A model generated the notes under the pieces. The model searched no databases and was not told the DNA's origin. It worked only from the letters and a program-made list of their open reading frames with translations. A stretch of 44,825 nt of DNA from Myxococcaceae bacterium. Lineage in GTDB: Bacteria; Myxococcota; Myxococcia; Myxococcales; Myxococcaceae. Each line of letters starts with the position of its first letter. Position 1 is the first letter of the stretch. This document shows positions 36,210 to 43,635 of this stretch, piece after piece. The translations under genes and the position numbers were made by a program. Location: assembly GCA_019686135.1 (NCBI GenBank), contig JADGHL010000031.1, forward strand, positions 1 through 44,825, given 5' to 3'.

Positions 36210-37255
36210 CGGACACCGCCTTTGTGGGTACGGGTGGTCGTAGCCTGCTCTGCGATGGGAGGCGCTGCGACCGCAGTCGGAGCCGCGGAGGCGGCCTCCT
36301 TCAGCGACGCGGCGATGGGCGAAAGGTGGGCGAGGTACTGCTGCCAGGCGTAGGTGATGGGCAGCGTCCGCTCCTCGCGCGCGACGTCGATGCAGAAGCG
36401 CGAGAAGGTGTCCAGGCACCACTCGTAGTTATCCGCGTGGATGTGGTGCGGGTACATGTCCGGCGCGGGGTTGGTGAAGTCGATCGCGTACGGCACGCCG
36501 TCCTTGATCGCGAACTCCACCGAGTTTTGGTCGTACCCGAGCGCCTGACAGAGCGTGCGCGCGTACCGGACCAGAAGCTCCTCCAGCGACTTCGGCCAGT
36601 CGCGATCGGCGAGGTAGCGCCGGTTCCGGCCGTCGTAGTGGATGACGCGGATGTTCGTCTTCCCGATGCAGATGCAGCGGTAGTAGTCGTCGAAGTCGAT
36701 GAACTGCTGCAGCGTCATCGCCGCGGTGCCCGAGTCGTTGTAGGCCACGAGCAGCTCCTCTATCGACGAGACCTTCGTGACGTTCCGCCCGCCACCGCCG
36801 TCCGCGGGCTTGAGGATGGCCGGGAAGCCCACGTAGCGGGCGATCGCCTCCCAATCGAGGGGGTAGACCAGGTTGCGCAGCGACCGGTTCTTGTCGATGG
36901 ACGGGACGTAGTCGCGCTGCGGCAAGAGCATCGTCCGCGGCACGGGCACGCCGAGCTTCGCCGCCAGGGAGAAGCCGAAGAACTTGTCGTCCGCCGAGAA
37001 CCAGAACGGATCGTTGACCACGTACACGCCGGCCAGCGCCGCGGCCTTGAGGTGGAACCGGTAGAACGGCACCTCGTGGCTGATGCGGTCCACCAGCACC
37101 GCGTAGCGCGAGGTGAACCGTTCGGGCGTGGCGTCGATCTGTGCGAGCTCCGCCGTCACGCCGTCGCCGATCCGGTTGATGCGATCGATCAGCGCGGCCG
37201 GGAAGAACGGCCCATCCGCTTCCATGCCCGCGAGGATTCCGATGCGCTTGGCCAT
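36206..37255 (-). CDS. ATP-grasp ligase (Ddl/RimK-like)
   Basis: 349 residues from the ATG at 37255 (MAKRIGILAGMEADGPFFPA), 5 bases after the esterase stop. The first 100 residues are a pre-ATP-grasp domain. The nucleotide site is visible at FPAILKPADGGGGRNV (K149 and the Gly-rich loop), and the metal ligands at SVEFAIKDGVPYAIDFTNP (E247, D259, N262). It is expected to activate a carboxylate as acyl phosphate and join it to an amine or amino acid. The C-terminal 40 residues are an Ala/Pro/Thr-rich tail. It is coupled to the GCS2-type ligase by a 4-base overlap, so the two ligases probably act in sequence. Confidence 0.9.
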   Translation of the reverse strand: MAKRIGILAGMEADGPFFPAALIDRINRIGDGVTAELAQIDATPERFTSRYAVLVDRISHEVPFYRFHLKAAALAGVYVVNDPFWFSADDKFFGFSLAAKLGVPVPRTMLLPQRDYVPSIDKNRSLRNLVYPLDWEAIARYVGFPAILKPADGGGGRNVTKVSSIEELLVAYNDSGTAAMTLQQFIDFDDYYRCICIGKTNIRVIHYDGRNRRYLADRDWPKSLEELLVRYARTLCQALGYDQNSVEFAIKDGVPYAIDFTNPAPDMYPHHIHADNYEWCLDTFSRFCIDVAREERTLPITYAWQQYLAHLSPIAASLKEAASAAPTAVAAPPIAEQATTTRTHKGGVR

Positions 37256-37260
37256 TGTGC

Positions 37261-37980
37261 TCACCAGGGGAGGTAGTGGTTGAACTGCAAACGCCAGACG
37301 GGCCAGTCGTGGTGGTAGCCGTTCCACGACGTGAGGTGGTTGCCGATCCCCTTTGCCCACAGCTTCTCGGACAGGCGCGAGGTGGAGTCGATGCACGGGT
37401 GGTGATCGTGCTCGGCGATCGCGAGGATGATCTCCTGCCGCTGCGCTTGCTGAATGAAGACGGGGTCGTGCAGGTTGGAGACCCACTGCAGCGGGCTGTG
37501 AAAGTAGACCCGCAGGTCGTGGTAGCCATCCAGCCAGCGCTCGGTCTCGAAGATCGCGGACAGAGTGAGGACGCGCTCGAAGGTCCAGGGGTGGCGCAGG
37601 CCGATGATCCCCGCGAGGAACCCGCCGAAGCTGGGGCCGGCTGCGGTGAGGCGGCCCGGCGAGGCGCGGGACCGGGCGAACGGGACCACCTCCTCCACGA
37701 TGTACGACTCGTACTGTTCGTGGCGCAGCACGCGGTCATGCGGGTGGGCGTTGCGGTTGGCCCAGCTCTCGGTGTCGACGTTGTCGACGCAGAACACCAT
37801 GTAGCGGCCGGCGCGGATCTTCTCCCCGATCGCGCCGATCATTCCCATGTCCTCGTTGAGCCAGAAGCGGCCGAAGGAGGAGGGGAAGAGGATCACCGGT
37901 TCGCCCTGGTGACCGAACACCAGGAGCTCCATGTCCCGGCCCAACCTCGGGCTGTACCAGCGGTGGTATTCGCGGTTCAC
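37261..37980 (-). CDS. Alpha/beta-hydrolase esterase
   Basis: 239 residues from the GTG at 37980, which overlaps the amidotransferase stop codon by GTGA. No signal peptide, so it acts in the cytoplasm. The nucleophile elbow is GPSFGG (S117); H224 in the C-terminal HHDWPVW is a good catalytic histidine, and an aspartate such as that in AEHDHHPCID may complete the triad. The fold resembles the esterase D/putative esterase family. Its place inside the ligase run suggests it hydrolyses an ester or activated intermediate, or acts as an acyltransferase. Confidence 0.9.
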   Translation of the reverse strand: MNREYHRWYSPRLGRDMELLVFGHQGEPVILFPSSFGRFWLNEDMGMIGAIGEKIRAGRYMVFCVDNVDTESWANRNAHPHDRVLRHEQYESYIVEEVVPFARSRASPGRLTAAGPSFGGFLAGIIGLRHPWTFERVLTLSAIFETERWLDGYHDLRVYFHSPLQWVSNLHDPVFIQQAQRQEIILAIAEHDHHPCIDSTSRLSEKLWAKGIGNHLTSWNGYHHDWPVWRLQFNHYLPW

Positions 37981-38921
37981 GTCGCGCCCCTGGCCTCCAA
38001 CGCTTCGTCTCCGGGTTTCCCGAACGCGCCCAGCGCGGTGGCGTCATACGAGGGATCGGCGATTGGATTCCAACCGCGCGCGGGCGCCAGCGCGTTGAAC
38101 TGTCGCGAGAGCCAACCGGGCAACAGCAGGTTGTAGGTCCGCGCCAGCCGCGTGGGGTCGTCGATCGTCCGGAGCATCCGCTCGTAGGTGACCTCGCCGT
38201 AGGCGTCGATGACCGCCTTCGCCTGCTCGGGGCGTTGGATCCAGGCCAAAACGCCCGGGCGATCTGCTTCGGGGTGGAAGATGGTGCCTTCGATCCCTGG
38301 AGCGAACCGGAAGGACATCAGCCCGCGCCCCTTGGAGACGCCGTCGCGGCTCTCAAGCGCGTAGAGCGCGCCGCCCAATTCGCGCAGCCGCTTTTCGTCG
38401 AGATCGATCGCCTGCCAGCAGCGGTGCTCCCAGGCGAAGAGGCGATCGCCGAAGGGCCGGAACAGCGGCGAGGCCCGGCCCTCCTCGGTGGGGTACACCG
38501 GCATCGACCCGAACTTGCGCTCGCGCGGCGCCATCGTGGCCACCTGGAAGTGCAGCGTGGCGATCTCGAACGAGTAGCAGACGACGAATGCGGCCGGCGA
38601 GGTGGGGCCGTGCGCCAGCTGACCTTCGACGATCCGATCGAGAAACGTGCGATAGGCCGGGGTCCACGCCTCTTTGAAGCCATCGAGCGGCGAGTCGGGG
38701 CCGCCGGTGGAGAGGTACAGGTCGCATCCCTCCGGCGGCGCCTCGCCGAGGTTGCGCGGCTGCACGTGGGTGACCTGGACGCGCAGCCCCGGGTTGGCCG
38801 CCGAGGCCCGTTCGCCGAACGCCGCGATCAGGGAGCGGAACGACCGGATGGCCTGGTTGGCCACTCCGTTGTTCATGTCGATGAGTCCGATGCGGAGCGG
38901 TGCGCGGGGAGCCTCGGCCAT
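37977..38921 (-). CDS. Class I glutamine amidotransferase-like protein
   Basis: 314 residues from the ATG at 38921. The N-terminal half is a GATase1 fold: IGLIDMNNG, the loop LYLSTGGPDSPLD, the nucleophile elbow FVVCYSFEIA (C115) and TIFHPEAD (H216 and E218 as the rest of the triad). About 95 residues follow the domain (SRQFNALAPARGWNPIADPS). It could supply ammonia to one of the ligases or act as a gamma-glutamyl hydrolase, as some relatives do. No synthetase domain is fused to it, unlike GMP synthase. It overlaps the esterase by GTGA and lies 12 bases after the subtilase stop. Confidence 0.85.
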   Translation of the reverse strand: MAEAPRAPLRIGLIDMNNGVANQAIRSFRSLIAAFGERASAANPGLRVQVTHVQPRNLGEAPPEGCDLYLSTGGPDSPLDGFKEAWTPAYRTFLDRIVEGQLAHGPTSPAAFVVCYSFEIATLHFQVATMAPRERKFGSMPVYPTEEGRASPLFRPFGDRLFAWEHRCWQAIDLDEKRLRELGGALYALESRDGVSKGRGLMSFRFAPGIEGTIFHPEADRPGVLAWIQRPEQAKAVIDAYGEVTYERMLRTIDDPTRLARTYNLLLPGWLSRQFNALAPARGWNPIADPSYDATALGAFGKPGDEALEARGAT

Positions 38922-38930
38922 GTGCGGACG

Positions 38931-38936
38931 AGCCTA
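38931..38936 (-). promoter_or_regulatory. -10-like box TAGGCT before the amidotransferase
   Basis: Reading on the minus strand, TAGGCT includes the subtilase stop codon and ends 9 bases before the ATG at 38921; no Shine-Dalgarno sequence is present. It could be an internal promoter of the operon. Confidence 0.3.
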
Positions 38937-40166
38937 GCGCAGAGCAGGGGGCCGCCGTCGTTCGGCCTCCATCAGCGCCTGCGCCGGGTTCACCACGCCC
39001 CAGCCCTGGCGCTCGACGGCGACCCCGGGGAGCCGGCGCGCGGTGTCGATGATGATCCGCTTCACCTCCTGCGGCGTCAGCGCCGGGTTTGCCTCTAGGA
39101 GCTGCGCCACGATGCTGGTGACGATGGGCGCGGCGAACGACGTCCCGTCGACGTGCTTGTAGGCGCCGTTGATCACCTTCTGATCGCGCAGCCGCGAGGA
39201 GATGAACTGGCGGATCAGGTATGGGGGATCGTCGCGCACCGAGTCGATCGCAGGGACGATCCCCGCGTGCTCGCGGATCACCCGGGGGAGCTCGTCGTCC
39301 GGTGTGGTGTTGAGCAGGGAGAGCAGCTCGGCCTCCTGCGCGGTGGGCGTCCCCGGCAGGATCGGCGCCACCACCCAGATCGCCGGCGCCACCACCTCCG
39401 GCTTCTGCAGCCCGTCGATGGTGGGGCCGTAGCAGGACCAGTAGGTGCCCATCTTCCCCCGTCGCGGATCGCCGCGGTCGTCGATGCCGCCCACGGTGAT
39501 CACCGCCGGCGTGCTGGCGGGGGCGATGATCCGGTTCTGCCCGTGCGCCGCGTTCCCCACCGCGCACACCACGACGATCCCCGCGCGCACCGCGTCCTCC
39601 GCGGCGCGACACAGCGGGTCGGTGAGGTAGCTGGACTCGTAGTCGCCCCCCGCGGAGATATTGAGGATGCGGATGTTGAACTCGTCCTTGTGGTCAATCA
39701 CCCAGCGGATGCCGCGGGTGATGTCGTCGTGCTTCACCCGCGAGAGGTGCCCGACCTTGACCAGCACCAGATCCATCTCCGGCGCCAGCGAGCGCCACTT
39801 CCCTTCCGAGAGGAAGCCGTTCCCGGCGGCGACCGTGGAGGTCATCATCCCGTGCCACATCGATCCGTCGGGTTCGCGGATGAGGTGCACGCCGCCCTTG
39901 TCGAGCAAAACGTCGTAGTAGGCGCGGATCCGGTTGCGCGGCTGCGTGAGATCGGGGTGTGCGAAGAAGCCGGAGTCGAGGAACGCGGCGGTCACGCCCC
40001 GGCCCAGGTAGCGCGGGTCGATCGCCAGGCGCTCGGCGATGGGCAGGATCGCCTCGGGCGGCGGTTCGCCCTCGGGCCACACGGCGGCGGGCTCCTTCCC
40101 GAGGAGCGGCGCCTCACCGTACACCACCACGTCCCGCTGCCTGTTCGCGTCGTCGTCGCCGGACAT
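38934..40166 (-). CDS. Subtilisin-like (S8) serine protease, cytoplasmic
   Basis: 410 residues from the ATG at 40166. The catalytic triad is D64 (AAFLDSGFF), H105 (SMWHGMMTS) and S343 (DGTSFAAP), with N205 (AVGNAAHG) as oxyanion residue. Unusual for the family: no signal peptide and no recognisable inhibitory propeptide, and about 65 extra residues (about 270-335) lie between the oxyanion region and the serine. It is therefore expected to act inside the cell on a specific substrate. It is first in the minus-strand run with the amidotransferase, esterase and two ligases, which suggests processing of a peptide precursor or product. Confidence 0.9.
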   Translation of the reverse strand: MSGDDDANRQRDVVVYGEAPLLGKEPAAVWPEGEPPPEAILPIAERLAIDPRYLGRGVTAAFLDSGFFAHPDLTQPRNRIRAYYDVLLDKGGVHLIREPDGSMWHGMMTSTVAAGNGFLSEGKWRSLAPEMDLVLVKVGHLSRVKHDDITRGIRWVIDHKDEFNIRILNISAGGDYESSYLTDPLCRAAEDAVRAGIVVVCAVGNAAHGQNRIIAPASTPAVITVGGIDDRGDPRRGKMGTYWSCYGPTIDGLQKPEVVAPAIWVVAPILPGTPTAQEAELLSLLNTTPDDELPRVIREHAGIVPAIDSVRDDPPYLIRQFISSRLRDQKVINGAYKHVDGTSFAAPIVTSIVAQLLEANPALTPQEVKRIIIDTARRLPGVAVERQGWGVVNPAQALMEAERRRPPALR

Positions 40167-40176
40167 GCGGGCGGGA

Positions 40177-40185
40177 AACGTAGCA
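40177..40185 (-). promoter_or_regulatory. Extended -10 box TGCTACGTT before the subtilase gene
   Basis: On the minus strand the box ends 10 bases before the ATG at 40166, without a Shine-Dalgarno sequence. It sits in the 58-base region shared with the divergent aminopeptidase gene, where CATGTT (40210-40215) lies 9 bases before the ATG at 40225. Confidence 0.45.
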
Positions 40186-40224
40186 GTCGGGAACCGCTCC
40201 GGCCTGTGTCATGTTGCGCGCGCC

Positions 40225-41784
40225 ATGACGATTCCTGCCCTCGTGAGCGCGGACGATCGCGCCCAGTCGTTCGATGCCCTGGTGGTGGTCGCCCCCTCGC
40301 CGCTGACGCAGACCCTAGCGCATGTGGACCTGCCGCAGCCCGTCCGCCGCGCAGTGGACCTGGCGCTCGCCGCCGACCGCGCGCTGGGGCGGGGACCGGT
40401 GCCGCCGGCGTTGCTCCCCTGCGCCGAGGTCCCGGGCGGGCGCGTGGTCGTAGCGCCGATGAACGCGCTCGCCGACGACGTGGACGACGTGCGCCTGGTC
40501 GGCGAGGCCACGTCCTCCGCGGTGATGCGCGCGATGCAGGCCGGCGCGCGGCGGCCGAAGGTGCTGGTGCACGTGCCCGACGACCCGAAGTTCTCGAGCG
40601 CGAAGGAGATCGCCGCGCTCGCCGCGCTGTGCGCGGGCTGGGAGCCGCTGGAAGCGCGCGAGGCGCGCGGCACCGCACCACGGGACATGGCGCTGGAGGC
40701 GGTGGCCGTCGCGGGGCTGAGCCCGTCGTCCCATCCGTTCGTCGAGGCTGTGGAGCAGGGCAGGGTGCTGGCGCGCGACTTCACGACGGCCGGGCCGGAA
40801 CGGATGACGCCCCTACGCGCGGCGGAGCTCTGTCAGTCAGCCTTCGAGGGCGTGCCCAACGTGCGGGTGGAGATCCGCCGGGACATCGACGGCTATCCGC
40901 TGCTTTCCGCGGTGGCCCGCGCCTCGCGCGTCGTCGAACGGCACCGGCCCTGCGTGATCCGCCTGGAGATCGTGCCGGATGGCGTGCCTACGAGGACGCT
41001 GCTGCTCGCCGGCAAGGGCGTGACCTACGACACGGGCGGTGCGGATCTGAAGACCGGCGGCGGCATGGCCGGGATGTCCCGCGACAAGGGCGGGGCCGGA
41101 TCGGTCGCCGGGCTGGTGCAGACCTTGTCGGCGCTCCGGGTGCCGGGCCTGCACGTGGTGGCGCTTCTGGGGATGGTCCGCAACAGCATCGGCGAGGAGT
41201 CGTTCGTCTCGGACGAGATCATCACCTCCCGTGGTGGGGTGCGCGTGCGGATCGGCAACACCGACGCCGAGGGGCGCCTGGTGCTGGCGGATCTTCTGGC
41301 GGAGCTCAAGGACGAGGCGAAGGACGCCCCGGCGCCGACGATCGTCTCGATGGCCACGCTCACCGGGCACGTGTTCCGCGCGTTCGGACCGTACGTGGGT
41401 GCGCTGGAGAACGCCGCCGCCCGCCAGCGTGGGTTCCTCGCGAAGCTGATGGCTGCCGGCGAGCAGGTGGGCGAACCCTTCGAGTCCACCCGCCCGCGCC
41501 GCGAGGACTACGCGTTCTGCGCGCCGAAGACGTCCGCCGAGGACGTCCTGTCCTCCAACCGGCTCGCCAGCGTGGACACGTCCCGCGGGCACCAGGGGCC
41601 GTTCGCGTTCCTCGACGTGGCGTCGGGCCTCAAGAACGCCGGGCTGCCGTTCGCCCACCTGGACATCTCCGGCGTGGTGGTGTCGCCACCGGACTGGCAG
41701 GCGGGGCGGCCCACCGGATCGCCGATCGCCGCGATGACGCAGATGCTCCTCGACGCGGCACGCGGAGCCGAGGTCCCGCGCTGA
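40225..41784 (+). CDS. M17 (leucyl aminopeptidase) family peptidase
   Basis: 519 residues from the ATG at 40225; the open frame upstream is antisense to the subtilase gene. The C-terminal catalytic domain has LAGKGVTYDTGGADLK (K264, D269, K276), MSRDKGG (D287) and NTDAEGRLVLAD (D347, E349, R351), which are the two-metal ligands and catalytic residues of PepA-type enzymes. The N-terminal domain is divergent. It is a cytoplasmic metallopeptidase removing N-terminal residues from peptides. The close divergent arrangement with the subtilase suggests shared control and perhaps a shared substrate. Confidence 0.92.
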   Translation: MTIPALVSADDRAQSFDALVVVAPSPLTQTLAHVDLPQPVRRAVDLALAADRALGRGPVPPALLPCAEVPGGRVVVAPMNALADDVDDVRLVGEATSSAVMRAMQAGARRPKVLVHVPDDPKFSSAKEIAALAALCAGWEPLEAREARGTAPRDMALEAVAVAGLSPSSHPFVEAVEQGRVLARDFTTAGPERMTPLRAAELCQSAFEGVPNVRVEIRRDIDGYPLLSAVARASRVVERHRPCVIRLEIVPDGVPTRTLLLAGKGVTYDTGGADLKTGGGMAGMSRDKGGAGSVAGLVQTLSALRVPGLHVVALLGMVRNSIGEESFVSDEIITSRGGVRVRIGNTDAEGRLVLADLLAELKDEAKDAPAPTIVSMATLTGHVFRAFGPYVGALENAAARQRGFLAKLMAAGEQVGEPFESTRPRREDYAFCAPKTSAEDVLSSNRLASVDTSRGHQGPFAFLDVASGLKNAGLPFAHLDISGVVVSPPDWQAGRPTGSPIAAMTQMLLDAARGAEVPR

Positions 41785-41800
41785 CCCACGCGCCGGCCGT

Positions 41801-41945
41801 GCGGCGCGACGCGCTTGGAAAAAACCTCACGTCATTTGCGGTTTTCCGGCCTCCACTCCGCACGCACGCTGGAAAAGCGCCGTGAGGTGGCGCCTCGGAC
41901 CCCGGAAAATGACATTCGATGAGAGGTTTCGTCCAAGCGGCGCGA
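41801..41945. repeat. Palindromic MITE-like element
   Basis: The arms 41812-41849 and 41902-41939 pair in four blocks in the right order: CGCTTGGA with TCCAAGCG, AAACCTC with GAGGTTT, GTCATTT with AAATGAC, and TTTTCCGG with CCGGAAAA (the last two right-hand blocks overlap). A further small hairpin GCGCC/GGCGC sits in the centre. The 9-base sequence GCGGCGCGA is directly repeated at both ends (41801-41809 and 41937-41945), like a target-site duplication. It lies between two convergent genes and has no coding capacity. A structured RNA or bidirectional terminator is the alternative. Confidence 0.55.
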
Positions 41946-41973
41946 AGCCTCGGGCCCGGGCGGTGGTGGTCGG

Positions 41974-42948
41974 TCAGGATGTGCTGCGGCGTCGGCGCCG
42001 GGCCGCGCGCGCCAGCCGGGCCGACATCGCGCGCAGGTGATCGATGAGCTCCGGCGGCTCGTGAACCTCGAAGTCGAACCCGAGGTACGCGAGGTGGAAC
42101 GCCAGACCCTCGAGGCCGTTTCCGCCGGTGCGGACGCTGCAGCGCTGTCCGTCGATCGGCTCCACCCGGGCAGCGAGGCCGGACCAGCGCCTGCGCACCT
42201 CATCGGCCGGTGCGAACACGGTCGCGTGGGCCCGGTAGCGGTAGACGTCGGTGGACACGCTCTGCGAGACATACGCCGCTATGTCGTCGCTCGGCAGCGC
42301 GCGCGGTTGGAAGCGCCGGTCCGGTTTCGGCTTCGAGGCAATGCGATCCACCCGGAAGGTCCGCCATTCCTCTTTGTCGAGATCGAACGCGAGCAGGTAC
42401 CAGCGCGAGCTGGTGTGCACGAGCCGGTAGGGTTCGACCCTGCGCGCGGTCGGAGTGCCCGAGCGGTTCCGGTAATCGAAGCGCACGCCCTCCGAGTCAC
42501 GGCAGGCGTTCGCCAGGGCCGTCAGCACCTCCGCATTCACCCGCGGGCCGGCGTCCTGGATCCTTACGCTGACCGACTGCAGCGTGTTCACGCGGCGCCG
42601 CAGCCGCTTCGGGAGCACCTGCTCCAGCTTCGCGAGCGCGCGCATCGAGGCCTCTTCGAGCCCGGTGACCACGCCGGTGGCGGCCGCCCGAAGGCCCACC
42701 GCCACCGCGACCGCCTCCTCGTCCTCCAGCGGGAGCGGCGGGAGCTCCTTGCCCGCACCGAGTTGGTAGCCGCCGCCCACGCCTGCGGTGGCGTGCACCG
42801 GGTAGCCCAGGCTGCGCAGCCGATCGATGTCGCGGCGGACGCTGCGCTCCGTGACGCCCAGCTCACGCGCGAGGTCCGCGCCCGCCCAGAAGCGCCGCGA
42901 CTGCAAGAGCGAGAGGACCCGGAGGAGGCGTGCGGAGGTCTGGACCAT
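41974..42948 (-). CDS. YafY-type transcriptional regulator, HTH and WYL domains
   Basis: 324 residues from the ATG at 42948, with AGGAGGAGGG upstream. The N-terminal winged HTH (residues 5-60) contains DLARELGVTERSVRRDIDRL. A linker leads to the WYL domain (about 140-225) with RWYLLAFDLD (W183-Y184-L185) and the conserved RTFRVDRI, a ligand-sensing fold. A C-terminal WCX-like domain ends in a basic tail. It is divergent from the GFA-family gene, a common arrangement for YafY regulators, which usually control the divergent gene. The intergenic region holds two GGAC/GTCC inverted repeats. Confidence 0.92.
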   Translation of the reverse strand: MVQTSARLLRVLSLLQSRRFWAGADLARELGVTERSVRRDIDRLRSLGYPVHATAGVGGGYQLGAGKELPPLPLEDEEAVAVAVGLRAAATGVVTGLEEASMRALAKLEQVLPKRLRRRVNTLQSVSVRIQDAGPRVNAEVLTALANACRDSEGVRFDYRNRSGTPTARRVEPYRLVHTSSRWYLLAFDLDKEEWRTFRVDRIASKPKPDRRFQPRALPSDDIAAYVSQSVSTDVYRYRAHATVFAPADEVRRRWSGLAARVEPIDGQRCSVRTGGNGLEGLAFHLAYLGFDFEVHEPPELIDHLRAMSARLARAARRRRRSTS

Positions 42949-42973
42949 GGGTCAAAAGCCCTCCTCCTACTGA

Positions 42974-42988
42974 GGACCGAATCTGTCC
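42974..42988. promoter_or_regulatory. Inverted repeat GGAC-N7-GTCC, possible operator
   Basis: It lies between the WYL regulator and the GFA gene, 26 bases from the regulator start. It shares the GGAC/GTCC half-sites with the repeat at 43018. Confidence 0.35.
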
Positions 42989-43017
42989 GCAATGGTCCCT
43001 AGCTTGCGCGCACCACC

Positions 43018-43033
43018 GGGGACGGACGTCCCC
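43018..43033. promoter_or_regulatory. Palindrome GGGGAC-GGAC-GTCCCC, possible operator
   Basis: Perfect 6-base arms around GGAC, just before the ribosome site AAGGAG (43041-43046) of the GFA gene. It is well placed to block transcription or the leader. Confidence 0.4.
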
Positions 43034-43054
43034 ACACCTCAAGGAGCATCCGAC

Positions 43055-43492
43055 ATGAGCCAGATCCCCAATGGAGTCCGGACCTACCGCGGCAGCTGCC
43101 ACTGCGGCAACGTGAAGTTCGAGGTCGACCTCGACTTCGGCGCCGGCAGTGGCCGCTGCAACTGCACCTACTGCACCAAGGTGGCGCTGTGGGGCGCGAC
43201 CGTGAAGCCCGCTGCGTTCCGGTTGCTCAGCGACCCGGAGATGCTGGGGGACTACTCGCGGTCGTCCTTGGTGCACCACCGCTTCTGCAAGCGCTGTGGC
43301 GTCCGGACGCACGGCCACGGCGACATCCCGGAGGTCGGCGGCGAGTTCGTTTCGGTCAGCCTCAACTGCCTCGACGACGTCGACCTCAGCGGTGTGAACG
43401 TCCGGTACGTGGACGGCCGCCACGACACGTGGGCGCTGATCGCCACGCTGCCGCACACCAGCCCGTTCTCACAGAGGAACGCGCGGGCATAG
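43055..43492 (+). CDS. GFA-family zinc protein
   Basis: 145 residues from the ATG at 43055, with AAGGAG upstream. Zinc ligands of the GFA/CENP-V fold are in place: C15 and C17 (GSCHCGNV), C35, C37 and C40 (CNCTYC), and C78 and C81 (FCKRCG). The family is named after glutathione-dependent formaldehyde-activating enzyme, but most members have no proven glutathione reaction. It is divergent from the WYL regulator, which probably controls it. Confidence 0.92.
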   Translation: MSQIPNGVRTYRGSCHCGNVKFEVDLDFGAGSGRCNCTYCTKVALWGATVKPAAFRLLSDPEMLGDYSRSSLVHHRFCKRCGVRTHGHGDIPEVGGEFVSVSLNCLDDVDLSGVNVRYVDGRHDTWALIATLPHTSPFSQRNARA

Positions 43493-43590
43493 CCACCCCG
43501 GGCGCGGACGTGAAGGTCGCCACGGAGTCGCCGCCGATCATGGTCTCGGTCGCGCTGTTCGTGCCCCGGGACGCGCCTGCGCCGGTGCCC

Positions 43591-43630
43591 GCACCCGTTC
43601 CGCCGCTCCGCGGAGCGGGTGCTGCTTTCG
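43591..43630. terminator. Hairpin between convergent genes
   Basis: GCACCCG (43591-43597) pairs with CGGGTGC (43616-43622); inside is a perfect 16-base palindrome CCGCTCCGCGGAGCGG (43603-43618), an alternative stem. TGCTTTC follows. It lies between the GFA gene and the ATP-grasp gene. Confidence 0.45.
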
Positions 43631-43635
43631 GCCGG

